This document shows, one piece after another, positions 7,266 to 14,564 of a stretch of DNA of 33,664 bases. Source of the stretch: Mollicutes bacterium (lineage in GTDB: Bacteria > Bacillota_I > Bacilli_A > RF39 > UBA660); assembly GCA_012837765.1 (NCBI GenBank), contig DUQO01000029.1:1-33664 (forward strand), written 5' to 3'. Made by a program: the position numbers and the translations under genes. Below the pieces are notes generated by a model that saw only the letters and a list, made by a program, of their open reading frames with translations, was not told the DNA's origin and searched no databases. Each line of letters starts with the position of its first letter. Positions within the stretch are counted from its first letter, which is position 1.

Positions 7266-7350
7266 TGGTGCAAGAGAAGGGACTTGAACCCTCAAGGAAT
7301 AATCCATACGCCCCTCAAACGTACGCGTATACCAGTTCCGCCACTCTTGC
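7266..7350 (-). tRNA. tRNA-Leu (anticodon GAG)
   Basis: Minus strand cloverleaf starting GCAAGAG and ending CTCTTGC-A-CCA, with CCA encoded. The D arm is GCG...CGC. The anticodon stem TACGT/GCGTA encloses the seven-base loop TTGAGGG, so positions 34-36 are GAG. A class II variable arm (GGATTATTCC) identifies Leu. The T arm GAGGG/CCCTT encloses TTCAAGT. It reads CUU and CUC codons. It sits between spoIVFB and rplU. Confidence 0.93.
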
Positions 7351-7398
7351 ATTCATTACATCATAATTTTAATATAGGTTTTATTATTTGTAAAGAGA

Positions 7399-8079
7399 TT
7401 ATTTACTCTTATATCTTCTTTTTAACACTTCTTTTTCTGTTATCTTTTTATTATTTATTATAAAAAGATGCCTTTTGTCACGCATCATTTTTGACAACTT
7501 ACTTCCTTTAATAATTTTGATTGTTTTAAAATAAAAATCATAAAGATATCTTTCAAGTAAAAAACGATTATATAACATCTTATGGTTTTTATTTTCGCTT
7601 ATTATTTTTATTAAAAGAAGAACTAATAATAAATATATATTTATACCAAAACTAATGTGTTTTAAACTTAATAAACAAGCAATGATAACAATATATGATG
7701 TATAGATCATTGTTAAATGAGCTTTTTTAAAAGATATAAATTTTGATAGCAAAAGATTTAATAATTTCGAACCATCAAGCGGAAAAATAGGCAATAAATT
7801 AAAAAATAATAATGTGTAATGATAATTTATTATAAGGTTATAAGTATTTGCATTTATTAAACTAAAATAGTTGAATGTAGACATGATTAAAAAATAAATA
7901 ATTTGTACTATTGGTCCACTTATTAAAATTATTAGTTCTTCTTTAATAGGTTTATTGATCTTTTCGTTAAATTTTATATGTCCACCAAAAGGATATAAAT
8001 GAATTTTCTCAATATTATATTTATAATAAAAGGCTGCTATTAAATGACCCACTTCATGAATAACAATAATTGAAAACAT
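7399..8079 (-). CDS. spoIVFB: Site-2 metalloprotease, SpoIVFB-like (M50)
   Basis: SpoIVFB is the intramembrane zinc protease that in Bacillus cleaves pro-sigma-K in the mother cell. The track gives 226 residues starting just before VIHEVGH, the zinc-binding HExxH. YPFGGHIKFNE, IKEELIILISGP and the later NLLPIFPLDGSKLL (second zinc-site region) follow in SpoIVFB order. Several membrane spans occur between, and FLLERYLYDF matches the Bacillus C-terminal region. The same frame continues upstream of the track ATG, encoding KIEIHPLLLFVAASSIITG, which aligns with the first span of Bacillus SpoIVFB. The true protein therefore begins near 8166 or 8178, where only ATA and ATT codons are available. It overlaps the end of the SpoIVFA-like gene, as in Bacillus. 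Its target in this organism is unknown. Confidence 0.85.
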   Translation of the reverse strand: MFSIIVIHEVGHLIAAFYYKYNIEKIHLYPFGGHIKFNEKINKPIKEELIILISGPIVQIIYFLIMSTFNYFSLINANTYNLIINYHYTLLFFNLLPIFPLDGSKLLNLLLSKFISFKKAHLTMIYTSYIVIIACLLSLKHISFGINIYLLLVLLLIKIISENKNHKMLYNRFLLERYLYDFYFKTIKIIKGSKLSKMMRDKRHLFIINNKKITEKEVLKRRYKSK

Positions 8080-8155
8080 TACAACAAATTCTTTAAAAAG
8101 TCCCGTAATAATAGATGATGCTGCAACAAAAAGAAGTAAAGGATGAATTTCTATT

Positions 8156-8779
8156 TTACTTAATATATTCTTTATAATCTAATACTTTCCCTTCTTTTTT
8201 AAATACTAAATATAACTTATCATCGCTTACTTCACCTAATAAAGCCCCAGCTTCCACATAATCATACATTTTAACATTTAAATTATCGACATTCCCATAC
8301 CATACATCAACCCCATTTACTTGCTGAACTATAACGGTCTTACCATAGTCTTCTTTTTCACCTATAAATACAACTATCCCACTTTCTAATGTAGGGACTA
8401 AATAAGATTTGGCAACACTAAGAACGACACCATCTTTATAAATGTTTTTTTCACCATAGACTAAATTCTCTTTAAAAACTGGTTTATTATCCTTAATTAA
8501 ATCCTTAAAAGGAATAATATCACCTAAATACTTATTATAAAAATTGTTAATAGTTGCAAAAGATATATTATCCTTGAAAATGGTATCATAAAACATCTGC
8601 TTATTTTCATTTGACAATTTGGTAAATATTAAAGTACATAGAAAAAGAACGCTAAGGGCCATTATTTTTATTACAAATGTAAATATTTTAGGATTATCAT
8701 GTAACGACTTTTTAGCATTTTCAAAATATCGATTATGTCTTTTTTCCCTCATCTGCCTTTTTAAGAGTTCTATATCCAT
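8156..8779 (-). CDS. spoIVFA: SpoIVFA-like membrane protein with degenerate LytM (M23) domain
   Basis: SpoIVFA holds and inhibits SpoIVFB in the outer forespore membrane of Bacillus. The 207-residue product has a basic cytoplasmic N-terminus (LLKRQMREKRHNRY) and one membrane span near residues 35-53 (VIKIMALSVLFLCTLIF). A linker follows, then a C-terminal LytM-like fold from about residue 130 (ESGIVVFIGEKEDYGKTVIV, then VEAGALLGEV). The zinc ligands of active M23 peptidases are absent: the HGNG, YAHL and HLHF positions read VNG, YGN and KLYLVF. A non-catalytic regulator is therefore expected, as in Bacillus. It lies directly upstream of the SpoIVFB-like gene and downstream of mreD; minCD, which separates them in Bacillus, is missing. 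Confidence 0.8.
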   Translation of the reverse strand: MDIELLKRQMREKRHNRYFENAKKSLHDNPKIFTFVIKIMALSVLFLCTLIFTKLSNENKQMFYDTIFKDNISFATINNFYNKYLGDIIPFKDLIKDNKPVFKENLVYGEKNIYKDGVVLSVAKSYLVPTLESGIVVFIGEKEDYGKTVIVQQVNGVDVWYGNVDNLNVKMYDYVEAGALLGEVSDDKLYLVFKKEGKVLDYKEYIK

Positions 8780-8821
8780 AGTATCACCGGTATATTATAT
8801 GAAAAAAGGCTTTAAAATATG

Positions 8822-9301
8822 TTACAAGCCATACCTTGATATTTTTCTTTTATGTTCTTTAAAGACAATATATATAAATATGAAAAAAAATGTATTTGTA
8901 AGTATGATACTTAATAAATTATCTAATATCAAAACAAAATTAAATGGTAAATAACCAATCAATACTAAAATAACAAAAGTTACAAGTTTATAAATAATAA
9001 GTACTAAAAGATTTATAATAATACCATTTAAAAGGTTGTTAGAAAAAAACAAATATAACTTGCTGATTATAAAACCTAGCAATAAAAAAATAAGTGTATT
9101 TAAAGGAAAAGTATTTGTATACAATAGATCATATATAAAACCAGCGAATAAACAGGCTTTATAATAAAATGAAGAGTCTTTATGATATCTTAAAAAAAGA
9201 AATATTAATGCCACAATACTAAACATCGGTGTGATATGTAGTGTTTTTTGATAAATTGATAACAAACCATCTAAAAAAAAGGAAATAATTAAATTAATCA
9301 T
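8822..9301 (-). CDS. mreD: Rod shape-determining membrane protein MreD
   Basis: MreD is a polytopic membrane component of the elongasome, which directs lateral wall synthesis. The 159-residue product is almost entirely hydrophobic, with about five predicted spans. It includes the family-like ACLFAGFIYDLLYTNTFPLNTLIFLLLGF stretch (charged Asp in a membrane segment near residue 58, followed by Pro-Leu-Asn). It overlaps the mreC stop by eight bases and has an AAAGGAG site, so the two are co-translated. Sequence conservation of MreD is low, and the call rests on topology, this segment and position after mreC. Confidence 0.85.
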   Translation of the reverse strand: MINLIISFFLDGLLSIYQKTLHITPMFSIVALIFLFLRYHKDSSFYYKACLFAGFIYDLLYTNTFPLNTLIFLLLGFIISKLYLFFSNNLLNGIIINLLVLIIYKLVTFVILVLIGYLPFNFVLILDNLLSIILTNTFFFIFIYIVFKEHKRKISRYGL

Positions 9302-10157
9302 TCGCTATATCTCCTTTCAACACAGTTACATATCTTAAAGAATTAAAGTTTGTCGCTGGGGTTACCCTAACTCTTCTAGAAGTTGCAAAATCATCACTTT
9401 CTATTTTAGAAACTGTACCTATAATAATACCTTTTGGAAAAACATCACTAAGTCCTGAGGTAACAACTTTATCCCCAATGTTTATTGGAGTGTCATCTAT
9501 AATATCGATAACCAACAATTCCTTCTTTTTTATGTCATATCCAGATAACAAGCCATAAGTCGTGTTATCTTTTGAAGATACACCAACTGATATTTTAGTA
9601 TTTAGATCCATCGTTGTAATTAATTTCACATCACTTGTATAAAAACTTGTTTTTATTATTTTTCCTATTAAACCACTATCTGTTATTACAACCATACCTA
9701 CTTTGATACCACTTTTTTCTCCCTTATCAATCGTTAAAGTATTGTACCAATCTCCAACATTACGGTTGATAACAGCAGCATTTTCTTTTTCGTATTCACT
9801 TAAGTGATTTTTTAATTCTAATAACTTTTTAAGCTCATCTAAACTTTTCTTTAATTCTTCATTTTCCGCTTCTAAAACGTTGATTTTAGATTTTCTTTCA
9901 TCTAATTCTTTATAACTTTTATATATTCTTTTCATATCGCTATATTCATCTATTTTATCACCTATAAATCTAAACGGCGTATATAAAACCTTTTGAATAT
10001 TTAAACCAATATCTCTTATACCCTTTTCAATAAAAGTTTGATGTCGGTCACCTTTGACAGACAAAGAAAGAAAACCAATAAGTATAAGAATACCTGCTAT
10101 AACAATTAGTACTACATATTTAAATTCTATTTTTTTTCTACGCCTATTTAATTTCAT
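9294..10157 (-). CDS. mreC: Rod shape-determining protein MreC
   Basis: MreC is a bitopic scaffold of the elongasome. The 287-residue product has a basic start (MKLNRRRKKIEFK), one membrane span at about residues 14-31, and a coiled coil of Lys/Glu/Leu heptads from about 75 to 115. The periplasm-facing beta-barrel region carries family motifs AAVINRNVGDWYNTLTIDKG, IKVGMVVITDSGLIGKI and GDKVVTSGLSDVFPKGI. The end is RVRVTPATNFNSLRYVTVL. It is followed by mreD with overlap. MreB is not in the window, unlike Bacillus, where it lies between radC and mreC, so it must be encoded elsewhere or be absent. Confidence 0.95.
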   Translation of the reverse strand: MKLNRRRKKIEFKYVVLIVIAGILILIGFLSLSVKGDRHQTFIEKGIRDIGLNIQKVLYTPFRFIGDKIDEYSDMKRIYKSYKELDERKSKINVLEAENEELKKSLDELKKLLELKNHLSEYEKENAAVINRNVGDWYNTLTIDKGEKSGIKVGMVVITDSGLIGKIIKTSFYTSDVKLITTMDLNTKISVGVSSKDNTTYGLLSGYDIKKKELLVIDIIDDTPINIGDKVVTSGLSDVFPKGIIIGTVSKIESDDFATSRRVRVTPATNFNSLRYVTVLKGDIAND

Positions 10158-10184
10158 AAATGATTATCACCACCACTATATATA

Positions 10185-10871
10185 TTATATATGATTATTT
10201 TCAAAAAAACTATAATATCCATCATTAGAAACAATTATATGATCTATTACCTCTATACCTAGTAATTTACCTATCTCAATTAATTTACTTGTTAGTTTTT
10301 TATCTTCTATACTAGGTTCAGGGCTTCCAGAAGGATGATTATGTACACAAATGATTGATGAAGCTGATAAAAGATATGCACTTTTAAAAATTTCTCTTGG
10401 ATGGACAATACTTACATTAAGTGTTCCAATAAATAATAATTTATAATCAATTAAGTTTTTTTTATTATCTAAATAAAGGCAATAAAAATATTCTTGCTTT
10501 GCATCATTTATTTTGTATTTAAAATATTCATATATACTCAAAGGATTATTTAATTTTGTTTTATTAGTTATCTTTTTTTCATAATATACTCTTCTTCCTA
10601 ATTCAATAGCTGCTAATAATTCAATTGCTTTTACAACCCCAATACCTTTTATATTAGATAAACTATTCACATTAAAAAGTTTTAATTCACTTATATCTTT
10701 TACTTTAGATAATATAAGACTTGCTATATGTTTAGAAGAAAAAGATTTTGTGCCAGTCTTTATTAAAATAGCTAATAAATCTTCATTAGAAATATTAGAA
10801 ACACCATATTTCAACAATCTCTCACGAGGCTTTTCTTCATTTGGAATATCTTTTATCATTGTAGTAAGCAT
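10185..10871 (-). CDS. radC: RadC/JAB1 family protein (UPF0758)
   Basis: The RadC family has a helix-hairpin-helix N-terminal part and a C-terminal JAMM metalloprotease-like domain; its biochemical role is unsettled. The product shows KPRERLLKYGVSNISNEDLLA near the start, then LSNIKGIGVVKAIELLAAIE (helix-hairpin-helix). The JAMM part is EYFYCLYLDNKKNLI, then SIICVHNHPSGSPEPSIEDK with the metal-binding His-x-His and Asp, and LLGIEVIDHIIV. I prefer the ATG at 10871 over the track's GTG at 10877 because of spacing to GTGGTG. It precedes mreC by 27 bases and probably shares its transcript, as in Bacillus. Confidence 0.94.
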   Translation of the reverse strand: MLTTMIKDIPNEEKPRERLLKYGVSNISNEDLLAILIKTGTKSFSSKHIASLILSKVKDISELKLFNVNSLSNIKGIGVVKAIELLAAIELGRRVYYEKKITNKTKLNNPLSIYEYFKYKINDAKQEYFYCLYLDNKKNLIDYKLLFIGTLNVSIVHPREIFKSAYLLSASSIICVHNHPSGSPEPSIEDKKLTSKLIEIGKLLGIEVIDHIIVSNDGYYSFFENNHI

Positions 10872-10942
10872 TATCACACCACTTTCTATTTACTATATAT
10901 TCTACATATAAAAGATTTTCTCCTTCTCAAACATTATAAATT

Positions 10943-10967
10943 AAAAAGGATAATTCATTTATTATCC
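10943..10967 (-). terminator. Terminator after the SPOR-like gene
   Basis: Minus strand GGATAAT, six-base loop, ATTATCC, then TTTTTAATTT. It separates the 152-residue gene from radC. Confidence 0.7.
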
Positions 10968-11003
10968 CTAACTCTTAATAAAAACAATGAGACCAGTACA
11001 ATA

Positions 11004-11462
11004 TCATTCTTCATTTTGTAAAACTAATTCATCATACTTACTTATTATTTGTTTTTGTATTTGCGATAATTCATCCCCACCACTACTGCTTTCTAATAAC
11101 AAATCATATTGTTTTAATAACTCTAAAAATTCAGGGTTGCTAATTGTTAATTCTCTTACATATATATTATTTCCCTTAGATATATAATAATTTTTTAGTT
11201 TATCAACATTATTTTTGTTATGAGTTATTGCAACATATACACGATAATATTTATCATCTTGTTCTACAGTATAGTAATCTAATTTTGTTGTATATTTCGT
11301 TACGTTTTCTAAAGACGAATATACCCCTTGTTGTAATACATATATTTTTTCTTTTTCATTAAAAACTTTATCTACCTTACCTTCATATTGTGAAAATAAT
11401 ACCTTTCCGATAAATAATCCAATTGCAATTGCGCTGATGATAGGTACAATAATTTTTTTCAT
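11004..11462 (-). CDS. Membrane-anchored SPOR-like protein, possibly at the spoIIB position
   Basis: The 152-residue product has an N-terminal anchor (IIVPIISAIAIGLFIGKVLF, residues 4-23) and an extracytoplasmic part. Residues about 40-100 resemble a SPOR fold: IYVLQQGVYSSLENVTKYTTK, then DDKYYRVYVAITHNKNNVDKL, then a final beta strand YISKGNNIYVREL. This is the beta-alpha-beta pattern with a leading Y-x-L-Q-x-G-V-Y-S. SPOR domains bind denuded peptidoglycan at division or engulfment septa. In Bacillus the SPOR protein SpoIIB is encoded just upstream of maf-radC-mreB, so location supports an equivalent role, but sequence identity to SpoIIB is not something I can measure. It is followed by a terminator and preceded by a GGTGATAAC start context. 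The tail is acidic. Confidence 0.55.
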   Translation of the reverse strand: MKKIIVPIISAIAIGLFIGKVLFSQYEGKVDKVFNEKEKIYVLQQGVYSSLENVTKYTTKLDYYTVEQDDKYYRVYVAITHNKNNVDKLKNYYISKGNNIYVRELTISNPEFLELLKQYDLLLESSSGGDELSQIQKQIISKYDELVLQNEE

Positions 11463-11560
11463 GTTATCACCTAATGGTATTTTATCAATATTAAACTAAA
11501 AAAAATGTTATCTTTTGTCACCGTAATAACAACTTTATATTCTTATTATAAATACAAATA

Positions 11561-11583
11561 AAAGATAGGTTTTCCCTATCTTT
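11561..11583 (-). terminator. Terminator of proS
   Basis: AAAGATAGG and CCTATCTTT pair across a short loop, overlapping the proS stop, followed on the minus strand by TATTTGTATTT. Confidence 0.65.
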
Positions 11584-13273
11584 CATTTAATAATTCATTA
11601 ATATAACCATATATCTCATCAATATTTACATCTTTAATTTCATTACCATTTCTTAATTTTAATTCAACAATATTTTCTTCTACTTTATTACCTACTGTAA
11701 TTCTAATAGGTATACCAATTAAATCCATATCATTGAATTTTACTCCTGCTCTTTCGTCTCTATCATCCAACAAACATTCAATTCCCATTTTTTCTAAGTT
11801 GTCATATATTTCATTTGCAATTTTCAATTGTTTATCATTACTATTATTGATAAGGACGATACCTACTTTAAAAGGCGCTATACAGATTGGCCAAATAATT
11901 CCTTTTTCATCATTGTTTTGTTCTACTAAAGTTGCCATACAACGTCCTAAACCAATTCCATAACTTCCCATTACAACAGGATGTAAAGTGTTGTTTTGAT
12001 CTAAATAATTAACATTTAAAGCTTCTGTATATTTAGTACCAAGCTTAAATGTGTTTCCTATTTCAATACCTTTTTTAAAATAAATTTTTCCTCCACATTT
12101 AGGACAAATGTCGCCCTCTTTTATGTTCCTTATATCTTCTACATAATTGTAGTCGAAATCATTTAAATTAACATTTTTATAATGATAATCAGACTCATTA
12201 GCCCCAACAATAAAATTAGTCATATTTGATACTTCTTTATCTATTATAACTGGTATTTTAAGACCTATTGGACCTGCAAAACCAACATCTGCCTGAGTAA
12301 CCGATTCAACTATATCTGAAGTTGCCAAAGAAACATCATTTGCGTTTAAAAGTTTTCTTAATTTTGTTTCGTTAACATCGTCATCACCCTTAACTAAGCA
12401 AGCATAAGGGTTACCATCAACTTGATAGATAAGTGTTTTTACAAATTTTGATTTGTCTTCATTTAGAAAATGAGAAACTTCTTCAATTGTTTTTGCATTT
12501 TTTGTTTCAATCAATTCTTTGGGTAATAATTCTACCTTTTTTTCAACCTTTTCTGTAACACATTCACTAACTTCAATATTAGAAGCGTAATCACAAGAAT
12601 CACATAAAACTAAAATGTCTTCTCCAATATCTGTTACAGCTTGGAATTCTTCAGATAGTAAGCCACCCATAGCACCAGTATCAGCTTTTACTATTTTGTA
12701 ATCAATTCCCATTCTGTCAAATGCATTTTTATAAGCATCAAACATTTTTTGGTATGATTTATCTAAGCCATTTAAATCAACATCAAAAGAATACGCATCT
12801 TTCATAATAAATTCTCTTACTCTTATAAGTCCATAACGAGGTCTTGCTTCATCTCTAAATTTAGTTTGAAATTGATATAATGAGAATGGCAAATCTTTAT
12901 ATGACTTAACATGCATGGAAGCTGCTATTGCAAAGAATTCTTCATGAGTAGGACCTAATACATATTTTTTATTATATCGATCATTTAATTTAAAAAGACT
13001 ATCGCCAAACGAGTTTATACGACCTGATTTTTCAAATACTTCAGTTGGTAACATATCAGCCATATAAAGCTCTAAGGCTCCTGTTTTATTCATTTCTTCT
13101 CGAATAATTTGTTCAATGTTCTTTAAAACTTTATATCCAAGAGGCATAAATATATATATACCTGATGCTATTTTTTTTATCATTCCACTTCTAACTAAAA
13201 GATTACTACTAATTGAATCTTCATCTTTAGCGTCTTCTCTTAAAGTATAGAAAAAATTATTTTTTAGTTTCAT
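11576..13273 (-). CDS. proS: Prolyl-tRNA synthetase, bacterial type
   Basis: Charges tRNA-Pro. The 565-residue length and architecture are those of the bacterial-type enzyme with the INS editing domain. The class II core begins with LLVRSGMIKKIASGIYIFMPLGYKVL. Motif 2 is present (PFSLYQFQTKFRDEARPRYGLIRVREFIMKDAYSFD). An INS region of about 180 residues is inserted (roughly 225-405), which removes mischarged Ala-tRNA. Motif 3 is MGSYGIGLGRCMATLVEQ. The C-terminal anticodon-binding domain follows (APFKVGIVLIN, then LDDRDERAGVKFNDMDLIGIP). No T-box is seen upstream; the start is 27 bases after the Fic stop, so it may be co-transcribed with fic. Confidence 0.97.
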   Translation of the reverse strand: MKLKNNFFYTLREDAKDEDSISSNLLVRSGMIKKIASGIYIFMPLGYKVLKNIEQIIREEMNKTGALELYMADMLPTEVFEKSGRINSFGDSLFKLNDRYNKKYVLGPTHEEFFAIAASMHVKSYKDLPFSLYQFQTKFRDEARPRYGLIRVREFIMKDAYSFDVDLNGLDKSYQKMFDAYKNAFDRMGIDYKIVKADTGAMGGLLSEEFQAVTDIGEDILVLCDSCDYASNIEVSECVTEKVEKKVELLPKELIETKNAKTIEEVSHFLNEDKSKFVKTLIYQVDGNPYACLVKGDDDVNETKLRKLLNANDVSLATSDIVESVTQADVGFAGPIGLKIPVIIDKEVSNMTNFIVGANESDYHYKNVNLNDFDYNYVEDIRNIKEGDICPKCGGKIYFKKGIEIGNTFKLGTKYTEALNVNYLDQNNTLHPVVMGSYGIGLGRCMATLVEQNNDEKGIIWPICIAPFKVGIVLINNSNDKQLKIANEIYDNLEKMGIECLLDDRDERAGVKFNDMDLIGIPIRITVGNKVEENIVELKLRNGNEIKDVNIDEIYGYINELLNER

Positions 13274-13300
13274 AAATTTTCGCCTTCTTTCTTTAGCAGT

Positions 13301-14014
13301 TTATTTTGCTTTTACTTTTTCGGAAGTAAATTTATCATATAATTGTTCAACATATTGCATTTCAACAATGCTTTTCTCCCTTAAAAAATTTGCAAATGAT
13401 TTTACATCGTTGTTATTTATAAAATTCATATACTTATCTTTATCTTCCTCAGTAAATAATATTGGAGCATAATTATTTTGTAATAAATTAAATCCTGTAA
13501 GAATCTGTACTGTTCTCTTATTACCATCTTCAAAAGGTTGTATTCTAACTAAAGTTAAATGAAAAATTGCTTCTCTTTCAAAAATATCGTTTTGATTCCA
13601 AACATTATAATAATTATCAATCAAAGACATCATTCTAAATGGAATTTCCCTTGCTTCTGCTGGACTAAAATTAACATTTCTATTTATAGCTACAGCTGTT
13701 TTTCTATAACCATAGGAATATCCTGAGGGTTCATTTATCAATTCAGCTATTTTTTGAATATGATGTGGATATAGCCTTTCTATTTTATCTGTGTTGTTAA
13801 AAAGATAATTCATAGCATCGGAAGTGCTTTTAAGGGTGTTTTTCCTAAGTTGATCTAAATCGTTTTGATTAAAAATAAATCCAGGATTATTAGCTTTTAA
13901 TTCATGTACTAAGTAATATATAAGTGATGAGTAACAAGTTTTAGAATACCTTTCAGCAAAATTTGATAAATAATATTCATAAAACAAAGGATCTTTTTCA
14001 AATTTTACAATCAT
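13301..14014 (-). CDS. Fic family protein with Gln in place of the catalytic His
   Basis: Fic enzymes transfer AMP or other phosphate-containing groups to proteins through the motif HPFxxGNGR. Here the core reads LVRIQPFEDGNKRTVQIL (around residue 165), so the His that acts as base is Gln, while Phe, Asp, Gly, Asn and Arg for nucleotide and metal binding remain. The alpha-helical Fic fold is otherwise recognisable: RKTAVAINRNVNFSPAEAREIP upstream, resembling the flap region, and FNLLQNNYAPILFTEEDKDKY downstream. I place the start at ATG 14014, which has AGGAGA at eight bases; the track's 14035 ATG has none. No obvious antitoxin partner neighbours it. The next gene is proS, 27 bases away. Activity is uncertain. 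Confidence 0.82.
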   Translation of the reverse strand: MIVKFEKDPLFYEYYLSNFAERYSKTCYSSLIYYLVHELKANNPGFIFNQNDLDQLRKNTLKSTSDAMNYLFNNTDKIERLYPHHIQKIAELINEPSGYSYGYRKTAVAINRNVNFSPAEAREIPFRMMSLIDNYYNVWNQNDIFEREAIFHLTLVRIQPFEDGNKRTVQILTGFNLLQNNYAPILFTEEDKDKYMNFINNNDVKSFANFLREKSIVEMQYVEQLYDKFTSEKVKAK

Positions 14015-14084
14015 ATCTATTTCTCCTAACAACATTATTATTTATTAAAGTATATCATATTAACCTTAATCGTTTTACTATTTT

Positions 14085-14426
14085 TTATCTTACAGCAACT
14101 TTTTTTGCTTCCTCACCTAAAAACTTATAAATCTCCCACTTATGATCTTTTTCAACAAGCGCATATCCAGCTTTCAAAGCTACTCTTTTAGAAGCCATAT
14201 TATTTATATCTATTTCTAATACGGGATTATGTAGTTTCTTCGTCACTTCTCTTAAAGCTGCTGTTGCAGCTCCATTACCTCTAAATTCCTTTTTAATTTC
14301 ATAGACAACATGATTCTCTACTGTAAATAATATCCCCACAACCATATTTGTGTCCTTATCAATAATATTATAGAAAGTCTCTTGGTCTTTTTGATTATTT
14401 TCTACCTCTAAAATACCAATATTCAT
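14085..14426 (-). CDS. GNAT family N-acetyltransferase (short)
   Basis: The 113-residue product is a compact GNAT. The central strand VYEIKKEFRGNGAATAALREV contains the acetyl-CoA pyrophosphate-binding RGNGAA loop and its helix, and LEIDINNMASKRVALKAGYALVEK is the usual C-terminal half (N-x-x-S-x-x-x-A-x-K-x-G-F/Y). The N-terminal part before it is shorter than in full-length members. The substrate cannot be told. It lies upstream of fic, separated by about 70 bases, with its own GGTGATAAT start context. Confidence 0.82.
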   Translation of the reverse strand: MNIGILEVENNQKDQETFYNIIDKDTNMVVGILFTVENHVVYEIKKEFRGNGAATAALREVTKKLHNPVLEIDINNMASKRVALKAGYALVEKDHKWEIYKFLGEEAKKVAVR

Positions 14427-14530
14427 ATTATCACCTATATTGATTATACTACATTTATTATAAAGAATCGTGTTTGTTTACATTGATTGACATTGTTATT
14501 TTAGAATTTTTTACCATAAGTCATATAATA

Positions 14531-14555
14531 AAAAACTTCTACTGATTAGTAGAAG
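14531..14555 (-). terminator. Terminator of the valS operon
   Basis: CTTCTACT and AGTAGAAG pair around a four-base loop and are followed on the minus strand by TTTTTATTATA, just past the valS stop. Confidence 0.85.
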
Positions 14556-14564
14556 CTTTTATAT

